64,000 nucleotides of DNA, taken from Sporolactobacillus kofuensis (GTDB lineage: Bacteria; Bacillota; Bacilli; Bacillales; Sporolactobacillaceae). Shown here piece by piece: positions 53,921 to 63,043 of the stretch. Each line of letters starts with the position of its first letter. The first letter of the stretch is position 1. The stretch spans positions 229,224 to 293,223 of the forward strand of contig NZ_JBHSTQ010000003.1 of the NCBI RefSeq assembly GCF_042660205.1. The letters are read 5' to 3'. A program made the position numbers and the translations under genes. Under the pieces are notes generated by a model. That model was not told where the DNA came from and did not search any database. It worked only from the letters and a program-made list of their open reading frames with translations.

Positions 53921-54304
53921 ATTCAGCATGACTTTTACACTCACCACACAAGACCTCAATCTTCTATTCACTTGCACATGTAAACCAATCATTCATTTAA
54001 TAACAACAGTACAGATCATTCTCTCAAAATTACTTTCCGATTTAAAATCATTTTTGGCCTAGTATTTCGTATCAAGAAAACGGACAAATACCCGCGCAAT
54101 TTGATGATGCGTAGGTTATTTGTCCATTTAATTATGGGAAATTAATTAAAGCCAACGTTTGCCTCTAATCAGGCATCAAACGAGATGGAAAACAAGCGTC
54201 GTAATATACCGGACATAAATAAATAGCAACGCCATGATTTGACCTTTCACCAACCTTGCAATAACGAAATGATACTATCTAAATGAATACGATCCATGCC
54301 CTCT
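53921..54304. other. Intergenic, no gene seen
   Basis: About 380 bp between convergent genes. I see no reading frame, RNA or repeat that I can support. Confidence 0.4.
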
Positions 54305-54352
54305 TCATAAAAAATCATGCCGGCGATCCTGATATAGGATCGCCGGCATGAT
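54305..54352 (-). terminator. Strong terminator of the beta-lactamase polyprotein gene
   Basis: 17-bp perfect arms: ATCATGCCGGCGATCCT (54314-54330) and AGGATCGCCGGCATGAT (54336-54352), then TTTTTTATG on the minus strand. Confidence 0.85.
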
Positions 54353-54383
54353 CATCGAACACAGTTGAAAGATTTAACCAGAT

Positions 54384-55451
54384 TCACTTTGCCGCAGGGG
54401 CATTCTTTTTTACATAATCGTAGACCACTTTGCCTGCCTGCTGTACTTCCTGGTTGGCTGTGTTGAAAGCTATATTCCAATCTGGGAAGTCTGACGGATT
54501 AAACGAAGTCATTACTGAGACAGCGACCTCATGCCCATCCACCAAAATATAACCTGTATCATGGCTGACGTCTGTATTCTCACCTGTTTTATTTGCCAGT
54601 TCGTCACGCGGAATGACCGCCCCGAACTTTGTATTCACCTGCTGCTGACGCATCCAGGAGATAATCTGAGAACTCGATGCCCGGCTCAGGAACGTGCTTC
54701 GGTAGATCATATCAAGGAGCTGCACATCCTCATCCGGTGAAATCCAATTTTCCTGTTCTGCTGAATGCGACAGGATCATTTTCCGTCCGAAATGCAATCC
54801 GGAATCAGCTAACCCAAGAGATTGCGTGAAGGCATTGATTTTGTCAAACCCACCGGAAAAATCAATTAGCACATTGGTAGCGGTATTGTCACTCACGGTA
54901 ATCATCAAACGCATTAATCGCCCCAGGGTAATGTCCTGAGGGTACGCTGCAGCACCGGCGTTCTGAAGTGTTCCACTCCCCCCGACAATATCGGAAGGGT
55001 GAACCGTTACTTTTGTATCCAGCGACCATTTTCCTTGATCAACACCCTTCATGATCAGGGAAGCCAGACCCAGTTTAATCGTGCTGGCTGCTTTATAAGG
55101 ACCCATGCTTCCGATGTTCAGGCTGGCACCATTATAAGCTCCGGAAACATCCTTAACAGAGATGCCAATCGTTACATGTTTTGAGGTGGCATCTTTGACA
55201 ACAGGATCCAGTTCCTTTTGAAGTGACGTCCACGGCCGATCTTTTCCGGTCTTTACTTTAGGTACATTCTTGTTCACATAGTCATAAATAACTTTTCCAG
55301 CCTGCTGAACTTCCTGATTGGCTGTATTGAACGCTGTATTCCAGTCCGAGAAATCTGATGGATTAAAGGACGTCATCACGGAAAGCGCTACTTGATGGCC
55401 ATTAACCAGAATATAGCCCGTGTCATGACTGACGTCTGTATTTTCACCCGT
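54384..55451 (-). pseudogene. Downstream part of the triple beta-lactamase gene (end of domain 2 and domain 3), cut off by an in-frame stop
   Basis: In the same frame as 55452-57098 and continuous with it after one TAA. It starts with TGENTDVSHDTGYILV, the rest of domain 2's KTG motif, then a linker and a complete third domain with ASTIK, SDNTATN and NKTGENTDVSHD, ending VYDYVKKNAPAAK. Because it lacks a signal peptide and a clear ribosome site, a shorter reinitiation from ATG 55379 would give a cytoplasmic product at best. It is probably silent unless the stop is read through or is a sequencing error. Confidence 0.8.
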
Positions 55452-57098
55452 TTAGTTGGCTAACACATCGCGCGGAATGACCGTACCAAACTTTGTGTTC
55501 ACCTGCTGCTGACGCATCCAGGAGATAATTTGAGAACTTGATGCCCGACTTAGGAACGTGCTCCGGTAGATCATATTAAGGAGCTGCGCATCCTCATCCG
55601 GCGAAATCCAGTTTTCCTGTTCTGCTGTATGCGGCAGGATCATTTTCCGTCCGAAATGCAATCCGGAATCCGCTAGCCCAAGAGATTGCGTAAAGGCATT
55701 GATTTTGTCAAAGCCACCAGCAAAATCAATTAGCACATTGGTAGCGGTATTGTCACTCACGGTAATCATCAAGCGCATTAATCGCCCCAACGTAATGTCC
55801 TGAGGGTACGCTGCAGCGCCAGCATTTTGCAATATTCCGCTTCCTCCGACAATATCGGAAGGGTGAACCGTTACTTTTGTATCCAATGACCATTTGCCTT
55901 GATCAACACCCTTCATGATCAGGGAAGCCAGACCCAGTTTAATCGTGCTGGCTGCTTTATAGGGACCCATGCTGCCGATATTCAGGCTGGCACCATTATA
56001 GGCTCCGGAGACATCCTTAACAGAGATACCAATCGTCACATGTTTCGCGGCGGCATCTTTGACAACAGGAGCAAGTTTCTTTTGAAGTGACGTCCACCGC
56101 CGGTCTTTCCCGTTCTTTACTTTAGGTGCATTCTTGTTCACATAATCATAGACAACTTGTCCAGCCTGCTGAACTTCTTGATTAGCTGTATTGAATGCTG
56201 TATTCCAGTCCGGGAAATCTGATGGATTAAAGGACGTCATCACGGAAAGCGCTACCTCATGGCCATTAACCAGAATGTAGCCCGTGTCATGACTGACGTC
56301 TGTATTTTCACCCGTCTTGTTCGCCAACACATCGCGCGGAATGACCGCACCAAATTTTGTGTTCACCTGCTGCTGACGCATCCAAGAGATAATCTGAGAA
56401 CTCGAAGCCCGGCTCAGAAATGTGCTTCGATAGATCATGTCGAGCAGCTGCACATCTTCATCTGGTGAAATCCAGTTTTCCTGCTCTGATGTATGCGGCA
56501 GAATCATTTTCCGTCCGAAATGAAATCCGGAATCATCTAACCCAAGAGATTGTGTGAAGGCATTGATTTTATCGAACCCTCCGGCAAAATCAATCAGCAC
56601 ATTGGTAGCAGTATTATCGCTCACCGTAATCATCAATCGCATTAATCGCCCCAACGTAATGTTCTGAGGGTACGCTGCAACACCGGCATTTTGCAATGTT
56701 CCGCTTCCTCCAACAATATCGGAAGGGTGAACCGTTACTTTGGTGTCCAGCGACCATTTTCCTTGATCAACACCCTTCATGATCAAGGAAGCCAGACCAA
56801 GTTTAATCGTACTAGCAGCTTTGTAGGGACCAACGTTTCCGATATTCAGACCGGCACCATTATAAGCTCCGGAAACATCCTTTACTGAAATACCCATTGT
56901 AATGTGTTTTGCCTTTGCATCTTCAATGACGGGCCTGAGCAATTTCTCCAAAGTCGTCCATTGGCGATCCCTTGCTGCTTTTTGTTGTTTCACTGGGGAT
57001 ACTCCTTTAGGAGATGTTGCAGCAAAAGCAGGAACTGAAGTAGCAACCAAAACAAATGAAAGCGTAATAAAAGCCAAGCGTCTCAATGATTTAATCAA
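55452..57098 (-). CDS. Secreted tandem class-A beta-lactamase-like serine hydrolase
   Basis: About 548 residues from TTG 57098 (AAGGAGA ~9 nt upstream; a TTG at 57119 is the alternative). Signal peptide LAFITLSFVLVATSVPAFAA. Two ~240-residue domains of the beta-lactamase2 type in tandem. Domain 1 has SxxK (ASTIK), SDN (VSDNTATN), RKMILPHTSEQENWISPDED in place of the omega loop, and KTG (NKTGENTDVSHD). Domain 2 has the first three but ends at PRDVLAN-stop, where Lys of KTG should be. Linkers carry TAFNTANQEVQQAG. No lipobox or anchor, so secreted. These could be true beta-lactamases or wall-related serine hydrolases; the tandem form is unusual. Confidence 0.85.
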   Translation of the reverse strand: MIKSLRRLAFITLSFVLVATSVPAFAATSPKGVSPVKQQKAARDRQWTTLEKLLRPVIEDAKAKHITMGISVKDVSGAYNGAGLNIGNVGPYKAASTIKLGLASLIMKGVDQGKWSLDTKVTVHPSDIVGGSGTLQNAGVAAYPQNITLGRLMRLMITVSDNTATNVLIDFAGGFDKINAFTQSLGLDDSGFHFGRKMILPHTSEQENWISPDEDVQLLDMIYRSTFLSRASSSQIISWMRQQQVNTKFGAVIPRDVLANKTGENTDVSHDTGYILVNGHEVALSVMTSFNPSDFPDWNTAFNTANQEVQQAGQVVYDYVNKNAPKVKNGKDRRWTSLQKKLAPVVKDAAAKHVTIGISVKDVSGAYNGASLNIGSMGPYKAASTIKLGLASLIMKGVDQGKWSLDTKVTVHPSDIVGGSGILQNAGAAAYPQDITLGRLMRLMITVSDNTATNVLIDFAGGFDKINAFTQSLGLADSGLHFGRKMILPHTAEQENWISPDEDAQLLNMIYRSTFLSRASSSQIISWMRQQQVNTKFGTVIPRDVLAN

Positions 57099-57119
57099 TA
57101 ATTTCGTTCTCCTTCCCAA

Positions 57120-58095
57120 GTCAAAAATATTTTTTTGTATAGAAATCGCAATATATAAAAACTTTTCACAAAATTTATAGTACTCTGTCGACTAATTGCT
57201 GTAAACGATTTGTATCGAAATATGTATAAATGAGCCAAATTGCCCATTTCAATAAAAAAGTATAATTGATGTTAAACTTTGGCCAGAAGTTGACAGTAGT
57301 GTCCGTCCATTCATTGCCAGATCATGTCCGTAGGACGTTATTGGGGAATTATTTTGTCAAAAGAAAGAGGACATCCCTATTTGTATAAACGCGACTTCAC
57401 ACAAAAGATATCCTTTCACTCAATTCGTGACTATTATATTAGACTACCAGCACCAGAGATGTTTGGGACAGAGAACCTGTTGATGGCACCATGAACCAAC
57501 TTTGTATCAATGGGAACATTTTGTCTAGTTCAAAAACTCGGGAAATCAGCTGCTCTCTTTTTCCTTTCCATTGTTCGGTGAGATCCAGAAACTCATTACG
57601 ATACTCCTTATAGTCACGCTCTTTCAATGGAGATTTCTATTGAATCGACAAGTCCTTCGTTAAAAAAGAGAGTAATGATGGTGAAGACGCCAAGAGTTGG
57701 TGATTAAAGCCTGCCCTTCTATTGTTGATATAATGTTGAATCAGAAATTTGCTTTCCTTAATTGCTAGATAAAGCCATCTACATAAGCAATCTAATTTAC
57801 ATAAAGGTTAAAGCGCTTTTTTACCATCTTATGATTTGTTCTTGCTGATTTTTAGGACTAACATTGTATATCAAAAATAAAGACTTACTGTCTTTAGATT
57901 TGGATAAATAAATCCTTCCTGAATTTGAATAATATTTTTATAAACATCATTTTGCCTGATCCCATTAATGTGACTGTTAAATTTATACCCTGAGCAATTA
58001 TATTACATTTCAGCAACCAAGTTTTCCCATTATTTTTCATGTAAAAATAAAAAACCTTAGAAGGTCAAAGAATGTATGTTTCCTTTTTTGAATTA
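57120..58095. other. AT-rich intergenic region
   Basis: About 970 bp without a supported gene. The beta-lactamase promoter should lie near 57120-57200. A 62-codon TTG-initiated frame at 57439-57627 (minus) has no ribosome site and no family I recognise. A small hairpin ACCTTAGAAGGT at about 58054 precedes the terminator of the next operon. Confidence 0.35.
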
Positions 58096-58122
58096 TAAAA
58101 AGGAACCTAGCAAGGTTCTTTA
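58096..58122 (-). terminator. Terminator of the two-small-gene operon
   Basis: Minus strand: AGAACC-TTGCTA-GGTTCC followed by TTTTT. Confidence 0.6.
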
Positions 58123-58130
58123 CAACGAAG

Positions 58131-58316
58131 TTATTGTGCTGAAGCGTCCGTATAGGTATTTTTATTGGTTCTCGACTTTTTCTCCCTCATTACATCACGA
58201 GCTATTTTGACACCCTCTATAATTAAATTATATAGCAATTCTCGTAATTGTTTATTTTCAATGATTTTGACAATAAACATCTTAAAAAACTTAAAAGCAG
58301 AGGATAGCATTGACAT
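58131..58316 (-). CDS. Small basic protein with hydrophobic N-terminal half
   Basis: 61 residues: FKFFKMFIVKIIENKQLRELLYNLII then Lys/Arg-rich KIARDVMREKKSRTNKN. The start overlaps the ribosome-site region of the upstream gene's end (AAGGGATGAATAA), 3 nt past its stop, so it is coupled to 58320-58628. No family recognised; size and amphipathic pattern would suit a membrane-interacting peptide. Confidence 0.55.
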   Translation of the reverse strand: MSMLSSAFKFFKMFIVKIIENKQLRELLYNLIIEGVKIARDVMREKKSRTNKNTYTDASAQ

Positions 58317-58319
58317 TAT

Positions 58320-58628
58320 TTATTCATCCCTTTTTTCTTTTATTAGTTTTCTAGCCATTTTCCTTATAATGCGACTTTTATGACTTTTCGAAAATTGTTT
58401 TAGAATTTCAATAGCAACTTCCTTATCAGTTTTTGAAGGATCCTGATTAATAATTTTTGAAGCTCTATTAACCACATCTACCGTATCGATATTAAGTAAC
58501 CCATCGGATAAAAACGAGGTCACTTGTGCTTGAGTTACATTTGGTATTAATGTTAGTTCATTACTAGCCTGTCGTTCAAATTCTTCTTGCAACTGTTGAA
58601 TTTTAGTAGGTAAATTATCAGAAGCCAT
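58320..58628 (-). CDS. Small helical protein, unknown function
   Basis: 102 residues, start behind a very strong GGGGGAGGA. Predicted helical throughout: LPTKIQQLQEEFERQASNEL, VTQAQVTSFLSDGLLN, VDVVNRASKIINQDPSKTDKEVAIEILKQF, basic tail SRIIRKMARKLIKEKRDE. AT-rich compared with the window and next to an insertion sequence, so probably acquired. First gene of a two-gene operon. Confidence 0.6.
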   Translation of the reverse strand: MASDNLPTKIQQLQEEFERQASNELTLIPNVTQAQVTSFLSDGLLNIDTVDVVNRASKIINQDPSKTDKEVAIEILKQFSKSHKSRIIRKMARKLIKEKRDE

Positions 58629-58740
58629 TATGTCCTCCCCCTTTATTTATCTTATCGGACTTTGAAATAGTATTTGAAGTGTCTTAACAATAATTATTGA
58701 TTACCACTGGTTAATACTTGTACTGCTGGCTTGTATTTGA

Positions 58741-58792
58741 TAAGCGTTTCGCTCACATAAAAACGTGCCACATGATTTCCAATTCTTAGCTC
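58741..58792. repeat. Left terminal inverted repeat of the IS21-type element
   Basis: Matches the reverse complement of 61381-61434 at all but about four positions. Confidence 0.8.
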
Positions 58793-58988
58793 ATATTCCT
58801 TATGAGTGAGCGTCAAATAGCCCACACCTAGTCAAATGTTAATGATACCGTGGTATGTCAACGCTAAATCGAACAATTTTTTAAAAGTGCTGTAACTTGT
58901 GTTTTTGTCAATATGAAATTGAGCCAGAGTGATCACATCAAAAGTGAGCCATTTCATTATGAAACACTCCCAATTATGGGAGAATATG

Positions 58989-59035
58989 GGTGTTAGGGGG
59001 AACTGGCCCTCCCCGGGCCAGTTCCCCCTAACACC
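58989..59035. repeat. Perfect 21-bp-arm hairpin beyond istB
   Basis: GGTGTTAGGGGGAACTGGCCC (58989-59009, given in 20-base terms GGTGTTAGGGGGAACTGGCC+C), 5-nt loop, exact reverse complement to 59035, 10 bp past the istB stop. GC-rich, no T-run. Confidence 0.85.
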
Positions 59036-59045
59036 TGTGCTGACA

Positions 59046-59807
59046 CTATTCCTGTCCTACGTTTTCTTTTCTTTCCATGCTCTGCCTAAATCGGTAAGAT
59101 TCGCCGTTAAGCAGATGGATGTGACAGCGATGCGTCAGCCGATCAAGCAGGGCAGCCGTCATCTTTTCATCGCCGAACAAACTTGTCCATTCGCTGAATT
59201 CAAGATTTGTTGTCAGTATGAGACTGGCACGCTCATACCTGCCTGAAAAAAATTGAAACAGGAGTTCTGCTCCGGTTTTGGAGAAGGGAACATAGCCGAG
59301 TTCGTCCACAATGACGACATCAAATTTGAGCCACCTTTTCTCCAAGGCACTTAGTTTCTGTTCCTCATAGGCCATGAGCAGCTCTTCGACTAATTCAGAG
59401 GCCGTTATAAATTTCGTTTTAAACCCGTTTTGAATCATCTCTATTCCCAGCCCAATGGCCAGATGACTCTTTCCCGTTCCACTGTTACCGAGAAAGATCA
59501 CATTCTCTTTTTTTCGGACAAACTCACCTTTGGCCAAGGTGAGAAAATGGTTTCGGTTCAGACTTGGCATCAAACTGAAATCGTACGTGTCCAACGTCTT
59601 AGAAACAGGAAAGCGTGCCTGTTTCAAACGCCTTTGTCGCTGATTTTCTTCTCGACTCTGCGCTTCAGCTTCAAGCAATGCCAAAAGATAATCTTCATAA
59701 CTCAGATTGTGATCCTCAGCTTCCCGCGCCAGAGACCGATACTGTTTAGCTAGAGTAGGCATTCTGAGCTGCCTGGTCAGGTGATCCAGCAGAAGTTCCG
59801 TGGTCAT
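59046..59807 (-). CDS. istB: IS21-family transposition helper ATPase IstB
   Basis: 253 residues. AAA+ protein with Walker A GNSGTGKSHLAIGLG, Walker B DVVIVDELGYVPF and sensor LILTTNLEFSEW; ends in the short C-terminal tail LLNGESYRFRQSMERKE. It loads IstA on target DNA. Overlaps istA by ATGA. Appears intact. Confidence 0.95.
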   Translation of the reverse strand: MTTELLLDHLTRQLRMPTLAKQYRSLAREAEDHNLSYEDYLLALLEAEAQSREENQRQRRLKQARFPVSKTLDTYDFSLMPSLNRNHFLTLAKGEFVRKKENVIFLGNSGTGKSHLAIGLGIEMIQNGFKTKFITASELVEELLMAYEEQKLSALEKRWLKFDVVIVDELGYVPFSKTGAELLFQFFSGRYERASLILTTNLEFSEWTSLFGDEKMTAALLDRLTHRCHIHLLNGESYRFRQSMERKENVGQE

Positions 59808-61321
59808 TGGTTTCCCTCCTTCACGAGTTGCCTGTATTGGTTGATATCGGTCACTTTCACCTTATAGTTCTCCAAGGATTCAGGAGCTTGACCAACCGGA
59901 CCGGCCACATTACCCGTCATCTTTTGAATGGCCTCATGAACCGCTTCATAGGTGAAGATGTGCTTCCGTTCCGCTTCCTGAATCGCTTGGGTTAAAAGAT
60001 CCATGCCTAGTTCCCGGTGGAGAAGAAGAAGCCGGACAAATTTGCGGTCTCCGGCCGCTCCTTCAGTCTCACGCATCCTGCGGTGGAAAAACCGGAAGAC
60101 TTCAGGAATATCTGGATTCTGAAAAGGATGCGCATCTCGGACCGCACGCGGTTTTTTCAAAAGTGCCTCCAGATAATGGTCCAAACGAGTGAATAGTTGA
60201 TTTCGTCCGTACGAACGGGGATATTCAGTGATCACTTGATTTTGAGCCACAACGATCAGACGATCGACAAACTTTTTAACCCAAACTGCTTGTCCAACAT
60301 AGGCGCAAGGAACAGAGTATTGATTCGTCTCCACATGGATGAGAGACAACTGATTGACGTGACAGGACATCAATCGGCAAGCTTCAAAAGGCGTTCCCGG
60401 AAGGGAATGGAGCGTAAGCTTTTCTTTGACCCAAACTTGCGCGACCGTTTCATCGGTACGTGGAACATGGATGTGAGCCGCTTCTTTAAGGCACCAATCC
60501 AGAAGATAATGATTGAGTTCGTCCATGGATTGAACGTCTGGATAAGGGACCAACGCGTTGCGTCGGATATAGCCAACCGTCCCTTCAATCCGACCCTTTT
60601 CATTTCCCCTTCGGGGATTGGCAAAGGTAGCCTTGAACCCATAATGCGCCTGGAGCGCGATAAAGGCTTCTTGTTCTAAGCGATCTCTCCCCTTCAGAAT
60701 TTTGACCACGGCTGTTTTTAGATTATCAAAGAGACCTTCGACAGGTACACCACCCAGAAATTCAAAAGCGTGTACAAAGCCATCCAGAAAAGCCTCCTGT
60801 TTCTGATGCGTGTAGGCACGGACAAACCGAAAACGACTGGATGAAAGCTGCAGACAAAAAAGAAAGATTCGTTGTGTTTTTCCCTGAAGAATGACATCTG
60901 CCTCGCCCCAGTCGAACTGGAATTGAAGGCCGTATCGGAACTCAAGGGGAATGAATACGTCCCGCTGTTTCTGTCTTCGCCTAGCGACAAGCTTACGAAT
61001 GTTGGAGGACGAGCCCTTGAACTGATATTCCTCAACTAATCGTTGATAGATTCTCGCTGCAGTATGTTTTTGTTTCACCCAATGTTTCTGGTCCTCAAGA
61101 AGCCACTGATCTATGATCGGCAGGATACGTTGGGTTTCCTCCGAGTATTCTTTCTTCCCGTATGAGCGCTGCCGAACTGGAAGGGTCGGGGCTTCTTCTT
61201 GTTTCAGATATTTACTCACTGTATTCCTTGAAATTCCTAGCTTTCTCGCAATCTGGCGTTGTGAAAGACCTTCAACCTCCTTCAGAAATTTGATACGATG
61301 ATAGTGAGCCATATCGATCAT
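59804..61321 (-). CDS. istA: IS21-family transposase IstA
   Basis: 505 residues. HTH SQRQIARKLGISRNTVSKYL, then an rve integrase core with FQFDWGEADVILQG (first Asp), VEGLFDNLKTAV (second Asp) and NEKGRIEGTVGYIRRN (Glu), followed by a C-terminal domain. Full length and unbroken, so the element may be active. Confidence 0.95.
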   Translation of the reverse strand: MIDMAHYHRIKFLKEVEGLSQRQIARKLGISRNTVSKYLKQEEAPTLPVRQRSYGKKEYSEETQRILPIIDQWLLEDQKHWVKQKHTAARIYQRLVEEYQFKGSSSNIRKLVARRRQKQRDVFIPLEFRYGLQFQFDWGEADVILQGKTQRIFLFCLQLSSSRFRFVRAYTHQKQEAFLDGFVHAFEFLGGVPVEGLFDNLKTAVVKILKGRDRLEQEAFIALQAHYGFKATFANPRRGNEKGRIEGTVGYIRRNALVPYPDVQSMDELNHYLLDWCLKEAAHIHVPRTDETVAQVWVKEKLTLHSLPGTPFEACRLMSCHVNQLSLIHVETNQYSVPCAYVGQAVWVKKFVDRLIVVAQNQVITEYPRSYGRNQLFTRLDHYLEALLKKPRAVRDAHPFQNPDIPEVFRFFHRRMRETEGAAGDRKFVRLLLLHRELGMDLLTQAIQEAERKHIFTYEAVHEAIQKMTGNVAGPVGQAPESLENYKVKVTDINQYRQLVKEGNQ

Positions 61322-61380
61322 CCTTTTTCTACCTCTCCCTTATGTAGAATTGCTGGTTACTTTTCTATCATAGGGAAGAT

Positions 61381-61434
61381 GGGCTAAGAATTGGAAATCA
61401 TGTGGCTCATTTTTATGTGAGCGAATCGCTTATC
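61381..61434. repeat. Right terminal inverted repeat of the IS21-type element
   Basis: Ends in GCTTATCA, the partner of the TGATAAGC left end. Confidence 0.8.
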
Positions 61435-61446
61435 AATGGCTCAATT

Positions 61447-61685
61447 CTAGATTATCAAAAACAACTTGTATTCAGTCGGTGTTAGATAGTCTAAATGAGC
61501 CATGGATGCGAAGATTATTGAACCAATGGACATAATCAAATAATTCAAGATCAAGAACGTGTTGGTTAGGGAAAACACGCCCGCTAATAAATTCAGTTTT
61601 GATGGTCTTAAATGTTGCCTCCGCAACGGCATTGTCATAAGGCGACCCCATCCCACCATCTCCCCCACTTCTATTTGAATCTCTT
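61447..61685 (-). pseudogene. IS3-family (IS150-type) transposase OrfB, C-terminal remnant
   Basis: The minus strand encodes SGGDGGMGSPYDNAVAEAT then FKTIKTEF (the DDE glutamate helix), LFDYVHWFNNLRIHGS. A frameshift follows: the expected LDYLTPTEYK is in another frame. No N-terminal part; the 5' junction meets the 3' end of the sigma-factor gene and the 3' side is next to the IS21-type element. Confidence 0.8.
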
Positions 61686-62573
61686 CATTATTTTCACTTC
61701 AAGCTGATGTATGCTTTGATGGGATACATGATATAACTTAGCAATTTCTGAGAGGGTGTGTGGTTCATAGTCACCGATTCCAAATCTTAGCCGGATGATT
61801 TCTGCGTCGCGTGGTTTTAATGAGTTCAGCATGTGCTTGATTTTATTTTGCAATTCTTTTTTCTCGAGTACTTCTTCGAGTGGCAATGTATGCAATGGAG
61901 GAGTGGCGGTTGGTTCGATTGTCCCATTCAATGGTAACAGATCTTGGAGATTGCTCGTCCTATCGTTCCCTATCATAGCATCAATAGAAAGAGGCTTATC
62001 CATTTGATAGATAATGCGCTTGATTTTCCAATAATCATCAACACCCATTTCCAGGATTTCACATATTCGTTTTATATCAACAAATCCATATGTATGTTCA
62101 AACAAACGTTCCGCTTTTTTCACACTCATCACTTGTTCATGGATGTGAGCAGGAAAACGAATGAGCCGAGCTTCATCCGCAATACCTCTTGTGATCATCT
62201 GCCTAATCCGCCATGTTGCGAATGTTGAAAATTGGCATCCCCTGTCCGGATCAAACTTTTTGATGCTTTCCAATAAACCAATTGTTCCTAACGAAATCAC
62301 GTCTTCAATATCCATACAGGTTCTTTTGATGATCTTCGCATAGTTGCCCACGAGATTCATAACTAGTCCGAGATTCATTTGAACAATCTGATAAAGTTTT
62401 GTTTCCTTTTCATCAGCGGTCTCCGGTTTCTCTTGATATTCTTTGATTAATTGTGTATTTAACATGAAGTCAATTGTCTTCTTTTTTTCCTCTGAAACTG
62501 TATTTCTGGATGAACGGAAAAATTGATCAAGGACATCTGGAAGCATTTGTTGAAATGCCGTCTTAGTTACCAT
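61671..62573 (-). CDS. Sigma-70 family sigma factor, end possibly replaced by IS remnant
   Basis: 300 residues with regions 2-4: LYQIVQMNLGLVMNLVGNYA, region 2.3/2.4 DIEDVISLGTIGLLESIKKFD...QFSTFATWRIRQMITRGI, region 3 (ARLIRFPAHIHEQV...PLSID), and region 4 MLNSLKPRDAEIIRLRFGI...TLSEIAKLYHVSHQSIHQLE. Strong AAGGGGG site before ATG 62573. Primary-sigma-like in organisation but region 1 is minimal, so an alternative sigma factor of group 2/3. The reading frame ends at MKRFK, about where the usual C-terminus falls short by a few residues, right at the IS3 junction. Confidence 0.82.
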   Translation of the reverse strand: MVTKTAFQQMLPDVLDQFFRSSRNTVSEEKKKTIDFMLNTQLIKEYQEKPETADEKETKLYQIVQMNLGLVMNLVGNYAKIIKRTCMDIEDVISLGTIGLLESIKKFDPDRGCQFSTFATWRIRQMITRGIADEARLIRFPAHIHEQVMSVKKAERLFEHTYGFVDIKRICEILEMGVDDYWKIKRIIYQMDKPLSIDAMIGNDRTSNLQDLLPLNGTIEPTATPPLHTLPLEEVLEKKELQNKIKHMLNSLKPRDAEIIRLRFGIGDYEPHTLSEIAKLYHVSHQSIHQLEVKIMKRFK

Positions 62574-63043
62574 AAGAACCCCCTTCTAAAATAGATAATT
62601 CTCAATCATCTGATTATTTTAGCGCTATTCATTTAAATAGTAGCATGTACATAAGAAAAAGTGCTAAAAACGATTATTCGACAAGATCATCAAATTATCC
62701 TTTATATTTTATTTTTTCAACCGGATTAAGCAAAATGTTAACTCGTTTGCCTGTCCAACCTTTCCAGCTAAAATGTCCGCCGAACCATAAAAGACATACA
62801 AATCTGTTAAGAAAAAGACATTTGAGATGCCAGAGAGCAGGCAATGTTTCAAATCTTGCCTCTTCGTTGCATGGACTACAGTCCCATAAAAACGAATGCT
62901 CAAATCTGTCTCTCTATAAACGGTATCAAATCCCAATACTATATTTGCCTCTCACAATTCACTTAACTTTGAGACAATATAGTATTGATTTCACCTACAA
63001 TTGCATTCAAAACTTTTTCTGAATCGTTACTCGGCCTACTTTT
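62574..63043. other. Intergenic, no supported gene
   Basis: A 75-codon TTG-initiated frame at 62709-62936 (minus) has no clear ribosome site and no family I recognise. Otherwise nothing seen. Confidence 0.35.

Larger units (their letters stand above)
58739..61434 (-). mobile_element. Complete IS21-family insertion sequence
   Basis: istA and istB with 4-bp overlap, bounded by ~54-bp imperfect inverted repeats (about 58739-58792 and 61381-61434) that share TAAGCGWTTCGCTCACATAA and CCACATGATTTCCAATTCTT. Length about 2.7 kb. No target duplication is evident at the outer edges. It sits against an IS3 remnant, i.e. an insertion hot spot. Edge positions are within a few bases. Confidence 0.85.

Noticed and set aside
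57439..57627. 62-codon TTG frame on the minus strand
   Set aside because: No ribosome site, no recognisable motif, isolated in AT-rich intergenic DNA.
58929..59246. Plus-strand frame over the istB end and hairpin
   Set aside because: Antisense to istB with no independent evidence.
62709..62936. 75-codon TTG frame on the minus strand
   Set aside because: Weak, distant ribosome site and no family recognised; could be a relic but cannot be supported.
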